Assembly: GCA_910578115.1 (NCBI GenBank)
Contig: CAJTPO010000046.1
Coordinates: forward strand, 1-37,593
Reading direction: 5' to 3'
Source: an uncultured Lachnospiraceae bacterium
GTDB taxonomy: Bacteria; Bacillota; Clostridia; Lachnospirales; Lachnospiraceae
DNA length: 37,593 bases
Under the pieces are notes generated by a model. That model was not told where the DNA came from. It made no database searches and saw only the letters and a program-made list of their open reading frames with translations. Made by a program: the position numbers and the translations under genes. Of the stretch, positions 32,832 through 37,593 are shown in pieces. Every line of letters begins with the position of its first letter. Positions within the stretch are counted from its first letter, which is position 1.

Positions 32832-34982
32832 ATGGAAAAATTAGAATATATTATAGAGGACAGTACGATAGCAGAAGTATTAGGTGTACAAAATTTTTCC
32901 AATGAAGAATCAGCAGTTCTGGAGCTTGTAAAAAATGCATATGATGCTCAGTCACCGGATGTGATCATTATCATTTCTAAAGATCAAATTATAATTGAAG
33001 ATAATGGTATTGGAATGAATCGGCAAAAGGTACTGGAAGCATGGATGCACGTTGGAAGAAGTGATAAAGAATACATTGTAGGTGAAGGTGAAGCTGCAAG
33101 GGTATTGGCGGGAGAAAAGGGTGTTGGGAGATTTGCAATAGCACGTTTAGGAGCAAAAGCCAGCGTTTTTACAAAGATGAAGGGACAGGAAGCCGTTTTA
33201 TGGAAAACAGATTGGAATACAAATACTCTGGAGCCATATTTGGAAGAGAAAGAAAAAGGTACTAAAATAATTATTGAACAACTTCGTGATACATGGACGG
33301 AATCTCGAGTGCGTAATTTGCACGAGTTTTTGTCCAGAACTTATAATGATGATAAAATGATGATTCAGATTGTATATAAAGAAGAAAGGCGGAATGTGAC
33401 CAGATATTTTCGGGAAATACAATTAGGTGTCAATTGTGTCAGTGTGATACGGTTGCGATATCTTGCAGATTCTCAGAAGCTGATATGTGATATAGAGTCA
33501 GATGAATTTAAGGAGAATGCACAGGAGATATGCCCGGATATTAATTTGAAGTTCCAGAGAATAGAAATAAATATAGCAGAAGAGCTTGGTGATATGAAAG
33601 AAGTTTTGTCAGAGGAGGCTACGGAGGAAGAGTGGAAAGAATTGCTGGTAGCTATCGGAAGTTTTTCAGCAGAATTTTATTTTTCCTTGAAAAACTCATC
33701 GACATCTGACGCAGAGAAGTTTTTTTACAAGCACAAAATGTTAGATGAGCGGTATCAGTCAGGTGTGGTTTTGTATAGAAATGCTTTCAGCATATCATCC
33801 TATGAAGGAAAAAAAGACTGGCTTGAATTTGGAAAACGTTCCAGACTGTCTCCGGCAGCAGCTTCACATATTACAGGAGCCTGGCGGGTACGTGAAAATC
33901 AAATTGCAGGAAAAGTTATTATTGATAAAAAAGAGAATAATAGGTTATGTGATTTGGTGAACAGACAGGGATTGATGGATAATGATGTCTATAAACTGTT
34001 TATTTCCATTATTGTTGCAGGCATAAATGGGTTTGAAAGGTATAGGCAGAGCATAATCCGTCGCATTGTTAAATACAATGAGCCGAAGGAAGAAAAAAAT
34101 CCAAAAGTAATTGATCATATTATAAAAAATCCAGAAAAGCTGACAGCGCTTTCAAACGAGGAAACAAAGCTGTTTCTATACGAACTGGAACAGATGAAGA
34201 AAGAAAATAAGGAGAGTAAAAAGCAAATAGATGAGACAGAAAGGAGATACAAATATGATATTCGTCTATTGAACATGCTTGCTACTTCTGGCTTAAAGGC
34301 TACCTCTATTGCACATGAAATGCGCAATAACAGAAACAGTATTGATGAAAATGTAGAGTATATTGTTAAAGCATTAAAACGATATGAACTTTGGGATATT
34401 GTGAATGATCTGGAAAACAGGAAATATATGCACAGGGATATTCCTGGTCTTTTACAGAAAAATCGAAGGATCAATCACAAAATCATTACTTTTATGGATG
34501 TAATGCTGTTGGAATCCGAAAAGGAACAGTTTTTACCGGAGGATATCGATTTATATAATCTTTTTAATGAGACAAAATCTGTATGGGAAAAGGACTATTC
34601 GTGGATCAATATTCAGTTGCATATAGAAGAGGGGTTGAATTATAGGAGCGCCAAAGATATTTTTCGGGTTATATTAGATAATTTGATATTGAACAGCATT
34701 CAACAAAATGATACCGAAAATGTACTGGAGATTCACATATATGCAAAAAAAATGGGAAAATATATCAATATGATATATTTTGATAAGGGAAGAGGGCTTT
34801 CATCAAAGTATAAGTTTGACCCAATGCGTATTCTGGAAGTACATGAGACATCAAGAAAGAATGGGCATGGAATCGGTATGTGGATCGTGAATAATACGAT
34901 TACAAATACGGGTGGAGAGATACAAAGAATTGAGGGGGAAAATGGATTTCGTATAGAATTTAGGATAGGAGACCGGATATGA
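32832..34982 (+). CDS. Dual GHKL ATPase: HSP90/MORC-like N-domain and histidine-kinase C-domain
   Basis: A 716-residue protein with two GHKL ATP-binding modules. N-terminal: Glu31/Asn35/Asp38 in LELVKNAYDA, then IEDNGIGM (56-62) and GEKGVGRFA (94-102), as in HSP90/MutL/MORC ATPases. C-terminal: an H-box SIAHEMRNNRNSI with His495, N-box DNLILNSIQQN (Asp616), G1 box FDKGRGLS (Asp651) and G2 box GHGIGMWIV (from 678), as in histidine kinases. A helical linker (about 440-480) lies between. No membrane span, so it is cytoplasmic. It is coupled (ATGA) to a receiver protein and then an HNH nuclease, which suggests a sensor for a nuclease-based conflict system. Function is not shown. Confidence 0.8.
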   Translation: MEKLEYIIEDSTIAEVLGVQNFSNEESAVLELVKNAYDAQSPDVIIIISKDQIIIEDNGIGMNRQKVLEAWMHVGRSDKEYIVGEGEAARVLAGEKGVGRFAIARLGAKASVFTKMKGQEAVLWKTDWNTNTLEPYLEEKEKGTKIIIEQLRDTWTESRVRNLHEFLSRTYNDDKMMIQIVYKEERRNVTRYFREIQLGVNCVSVIRLRYLADSQKLICDIESDEFKENAQEICPDINLKFQRIEINIAEELGDMKEVLSEEATEEEWKELLVAIGSFSAEFYFSLKNSSTSDAEKFFYKHKMLDERYQSGVVLYRNAFSISSYEGKKDWLEFGKRSRLSPAAASHITGAWRVRENQIAGKVIIDKKENNRLCDLVNRQGLMDNDVYKLFISIIVAGINGFERYRQSIIRRIVKYNEPKEEKNPKVIDHIIKNPEKLTALSNEETKLFLYELEQMKKENKESKKQIDETERRYKYDIRLLNMLATSGLKATSIAHEMRNNRNSIDENVEYIVKALKRYELWDIVNDLENRKYMHRDIPGLLQKNRRINHKIITFMDVMLLESEKEQFLPEDIDLYNLFNETKSVWEKDYSWINIQLHIEEGLNYRSAKDIFRVILDNLILNSIQQNDTENVLEIHIYAKKMGKYINMIYFDKGRGLSSKYKFDPMRILEVHETSRKNGHGIGMWIVNNTITNTGGEIQRIEGENGFRIEFRIGDRI

Positions 34983-35572
34983 GTTTAAAGGAAAAAATAA
35001 ACCTTGTTTATATTGATGATGATCGGGATGAAGCAATATCTGCTTATTTAGAAGAGAGTTACCATAGTGAGAATTATGATGTGGAATATCAGGAGATTGC
35101 ATTTAAAGGGGATACAGGGTATGAAAGCCTTTTGGAATCTCCTGTAGTGGCATCAGCGAATGTTATATTGATAGATTCCAGTCTGTTTGAAAATGATAGT
35201 ATAAAGTGTAAAGGTAAATTTTCCGGGGAAGAGTTTAGAATGATATTGAGAAAAGTGTTTCCGTTCATAGAGGTGTTGGTGATATCTCAGAATGGAGAGA
35301 ATAAAGATTATGAAATTATTCCCAAATACAAAAGTGGGAGTTCTGAAACAGCAGAAAAATATTATGAGCGGGTATTAAGAACTAAAATAGACGAAGGGAT
35401 AAAGCGCGTGATCACGTTTCGAAATATTTCCAGAAAACTGGAGAGTAATAAAGGGATTGAAAAATTTCTGGTTGAAAAGGCGGTAGATTCTTTAAATGGT
35501 ATAAATGATTATGATGATTTATCTAAAGATGATATTAACAGATTAATTGCTGCTTTCCAAAGTATGGATTAG
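34979..35572 (+). CDS. Receiver-like protein partner
   Basis: A 197-residue protein whose first ~125 residues look like a response-regulator receiver: acidic cluster YIDDD at Asp13-15, likely phospho-acceptor Asp66 in ILIDSS, Ser103 in VLVISQ and a Lys at 116/118 in PKYKSG. The C-terminal 70 residues are helical (VLRTKIDEGIKRVITFRNI, VEKAVDSLNGI) and carry no DNA-binding motif I recognise, so it is unlikely to be a transcription regulator. It starts inside the stop of the ATPase gene (ATGA). It probably relays phosphate from the His495-type kinase to the next protein or complex, an inference. Confidence 0.75.
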   Translation: MSLKEKINLVYIDDDRDEAISAYLEESYHSENYDVEYQEIAFKGDTGYESLLESPVVASANVILIDSSLFENDSIKCKGKFSGEEFRMILRKVFPFIEVLVISQNGENKDYEIIPKYKSGSSETAEKYYERVLRTKIDEGIKRVITFRNISRKLESNKGIEKFLVEKAVDSLNGINDYDDLSKDDINRLIAAFQSMD

Positions 35573-35583
35573 GAGTAAAGAAG

Positions 35584-36015
35584 ATGACGAGAGATAAAGA
35601 TTATAGAAATACGGAATATTGTCCAGTAATGGACAGGGTAGAAGAACAAAAAAAGACGCTGGAGAAAGAAATCAGATCAGAATATTCAAGAACAAAGATA
35701 GTCTACAATAAGGTAAGCAATCGGAACAGTGTATATCATAAGAAATTTGCCCAAATTTATAATAATAAGTGTGCGTATTGTGGGGCTTTATGGGGACTTT
35801 TGCCAGTAGAATCTTTCGAAGTAGATCATTTTTTAAATGAAGCTTCTTTTCCGAATACAACTGAGGGGAGAATAGAAGCGGGAAAAATGATCAATTTAAC
35901 GTGGTCATGTATATCTTGTAATCGTGGAAAGTGTGGAATTATGATTAAGCCACCATACGATGATTTACTTAATGTAGATAATGGGAATATAGCAACAGTA
36001 TTTAGTGTCTGCTGA
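35584..36015 (+). pseudogene. HNH endonuclease, 3' end cut by IS insertion
   Basis: The ORF has 143 codons but the last few belong to the IS that starts at 36003. About 139 native residues remain. The HNH/zinc core is visible: Cys63 and Cys66 (KCAYCG), catalytic Asp81-His82 (FEVDHFLNEA), Cys109 and Cys112 followed by Asn113 (WSCISCNRGK). The native C-terminus continues beyond the IS outside the window. It starts 12 bp after the receiver gene, with a GGAGT ribosome site. It was probably the effector nuclease of the operon. Whether the truncated form is active is unknown. Confidence 0.85.
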
Positions 36016-36062
36016 TTAATTCTACAACGCTTGATTTTACTGATTTGTGCCCCGATATCTGA

Positions 36063-36068
36063 TATAAT
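36063..36068 (+). promoter_or_regulatory. Extended -10 element inside the IS
   Basis: TGATATAAT: a TG two positions before TATAAT (36063-36068) makes an extended -10. The -35 position (CTGATT) is poor. It probably drives the transposase. Confidence 0.45.
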
Positions 36069-36137
36069 ATCTACAAAGGTTTCAATGAAACAGGCTTATT
36101 TTTCTTGCAGCTTTTTATGGATAACGGGGTGAAACAC

Positions 36138-37580
36138 ATGTATAGACCGCTTGATAAGTTACAGCATTCGTTCCTTGATTTCAACCAACCCATGGGGCTT
36201 AAAATGAATCCGGATAACCGGTGGGTCAAAATGGCTGACTGTATCCCATGGGATGAATTCGAAATAAAATATGCAGAGCTTTTCCCAAGTGGCACCGGCA
36301 ATGTTGCCAAACCGCTGCGCATGGCGCTGGGAGCCCTGATCATCCAGACAAAGTTTCAGTTCGCTGACCGCGAACTTGTGGAACAGATCACGGAGAATCC
36401 ATACCTGCAGTACTTTATCGGGCTTCCCGGATATCAGGAAGAAGCCCCGTTTGATGCAAGCACACTTGTCCTGTTCCGTAAACGCATTACAGCAGAAATG
36501 CTGATGGAAGCCAATGAGTATCTTCTTGCACACAAAGATGACGGCAGAAATGACAATACCCCTCCATCTGTCGGAGGTTCAGGCATGCCTGATGTTCCAA
36601 AAGAAGACGGGAACAAAGGGACGCTGACACTGGATGCGACCTGTGCGCCGGTCAACATCCGTTATCCGCAGGATATCTCCCTTCTGAACGAGGCGAGGGA
36701 AAAGCTGGAGGCCATCATATACCGTTTTAGTAGATCCTACGATCTGCTGTTGCCAAGACGGTACAGGAGGCGTGCCAGAAAAGACTACCTTGCCTACGCC
36801 AAAAGCAGAAAGCACAGCGCAGAGAAGATCCGGAAGGCGCTCCGTAAGCAGCTCGGTTACGTTGGAAGGGATATCCGGTATCTGGATGAGTTTATGAGCC
36901 GTGGATATGCCATGACAGATAAAGAGATTGGCCTGTACCTGACGATCCTCATGCTGTATGGACAACAGAAATATATGTATGATAACAAAGTACATTCCGT
37001 AGAACACCGTATTGTGAGCATCACGCAGCCATGGATCCGGCCGGTCGTGAGGGGAAAGGCCGGAGCGGCTGTTGAATTCGGAGCAAAGTTTGACCTGAGC
37101 CTTGACAGTGAAGGCTACGGACACATCGAAAAGATATCGTTTGAAGCATACAATGAAAGCACCTGCCTGATAGAAGCGGTGGAACGGTTCAAAGCGCGTA
37201 CCGGCCATTATCCGGAACGTGTACTGGCAGACCAGATCTACCGTACAAGGGCAAACCGCAACTATTGCAAAGACCATGGTATCCGCATATCCGGTCCGAA
37301 GCTTGGCAGGCCGGGTGTAAATACAAAAACGGATAAAAAACAGGAGTATCAGGATAACAGCGATAGGATTGAAGTGGAACGTAGCTTTAGTTTAAGCAAA
37401 CGCTGTTACGGCATGGGCTGTATTGTAACAAAACTGGAAGAAACGCAGTTGACCTCCATCGCATTATCCGTATTCGTGACGAATCTGTTCAAGATTCAAA
37501 AGCGGATACTTTACGCTCTTTTATATTTGTTCCAATATGGGAATGGATACAAATGTTGGAGTATGCAGATATTCGCTTAA
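36138..37580 (+). CDS. IS1182/IS5-type DDE transposase
   Basis: About 480 residues from ATG 36138 (GGGGTG upstream; ATG 36117 is in frame). The N-terminus MYRPLDKLQHSFLDFNQPMG and the block LIIQTKFQFADRELVEQITENPYLQYFIG are typical of the family. The catalytic residues are likely Asp in LTLDATCAPV, Asp in RVLADQIYRT and Glu in RIEVERSFSL. A long insertion (about 210-300) separates the first two. Complete and unbroken, so the element may be active. Confidence 0.9.
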   Translation: MYRPLDKLQHSFLDFNQPMGLKMNPDNRWVKMADCIPWDEFEIKYAELFPSGTGNVAKPLRMALGALIIQTKFQFADRELVEQITENPYLQYFIGLPGYQEEAPFDASTLVLFRKRITAEMLMEANEYLLAHKDDGRNDNTPPSVGGSGMPDVPKEDGNKGTLTLDATCAPVNIRYPQDISLLNEAREKLEAIIYRFSRSYDLLLPRRYRRRARKDYLAYAKSRKHSAEKIRKALRKQLGYVGRDIRYLDEFMSRGYAMTDKEIGLYLTILMLYGQQKYMYDNKVHSVEHRIVSITQPWIRPVVRGKAGAAVEFGAKFDLSLDSEGYGHIEKISFEAYNESTCLIEAVERFKARTGHYPERVLADQIYRTRANRNYCKDHGIRISGPKLGRPGVNTKTDKKQEYQDNSDRIEVERSFSLSKRCYGMGCIVTKLEETQLTSIALSVFVTNLFKIQKRILYALLYLFQYGNGYKCWSMQIFA

Positions 37581-37593
37581 TCAGCAGACACTA

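Larger units (their letters stand above)
36003..37593 (+). mobile_element. IS1182/IS5-like insertion sequence
   Basis: The left end TAGTGTCTGCTGATTAA (36003-36019) is the exact reverse complement of the right end TTAATCAGCAGACACTA (37577-37593). Between them is a single full-length transposase. Length at least 1591 bp. The element interrupts the HNH gene. The target duplication and right flank are outside the window. The perfect terminal repeats and intact transposase indicate a recent insertion. Confidence 0.93.

Noticed and set aside
1..37593. CRISPR array, rRNA genes, riboswitches
   Set aside because: I saw no regularly spaced direct repeats, no rRNA-like stretches and no riboswitch cores; the only array-like pattern is the coiled-coil coding region in the permease.

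Overview
The window looks like a chromosomal segment of a spore-forming Clostridia bacterium, most likely Lachnospiraceae. It carries the sporulation genes spoIIGA, sigE, sigG and a YlmC/YmxH-type gene, plus ftsZ, an NADP-type glutamate dehydrogenase, a DUF5688-like protein and SH3-domain proteins in a style familiar from that family. This placement is an inference from gene content and cannot be proven from the window alone.

Bases 1 to about 9.6 kb are the right part of a siphovirus-like prophage: tail/baseplate genes, then a complete diversity-generating retroelement (DGR). The DGR comprises a C-type-lectin variable protein, an Avd accessory protein, a template repeat TR and a reverse transcriptase with a YMDD active site. 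VR and TR align over 126 bp without gaps, and all 12 differences fall on TR adenines. After the DGR come a holin, a three-part endolysin and a strong terminator. A small regulatory cluster follows, with a consensus promoter that has a palindromic operator in its spacer, two tiny membrane proteins and an XRE repressor. The prophage ends with a frameshifted HIRAN-like gene and an IS30-family transposase at the edge next to host ftsZ. No integrase is visible.

Bases 9.7 to 32.7 kb are host chromosome. In order they hold ftsZ; spoIIGA-sigE with sigG convergent to them; a zinc-ribbon/SH3 membrane protein; ylmC-like; nrdR; yqeG; the shikimate genes aroE-aroK-aroQ; efp; a DUF5688-like gene; tRNA-Arg(CCG); an SH3 surface protein; a small helical protein; gdhA; eutH and azlCD on the minus strand; a very large FtsX-type permease with a long coiled coil; a YccF-like gene; an ECF-like sigma factor; and a methyltransferase.

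Bases 32.76 to 36.0 kb form an A+T-rich accessory operon with its own promoter. It encodes a 716-residue protein with two GHKL ATPase modules (an HSP90/MORC-like one at the N-terminus and a histidine-kinase-like one at the C-terminus), a receiver-like protein translationally coupled to it, and an HNH endonuclease. This resembles a signal-transducing conflict or anti-phage system, but no function is demonstrated. The HNH gene is cut near its 3' end by an IS1182/IS5-like insertion sequence that fills the rest of the window. The IS has perfect 17-bp terminal inverted repeats, the second ending exactly at the last base.
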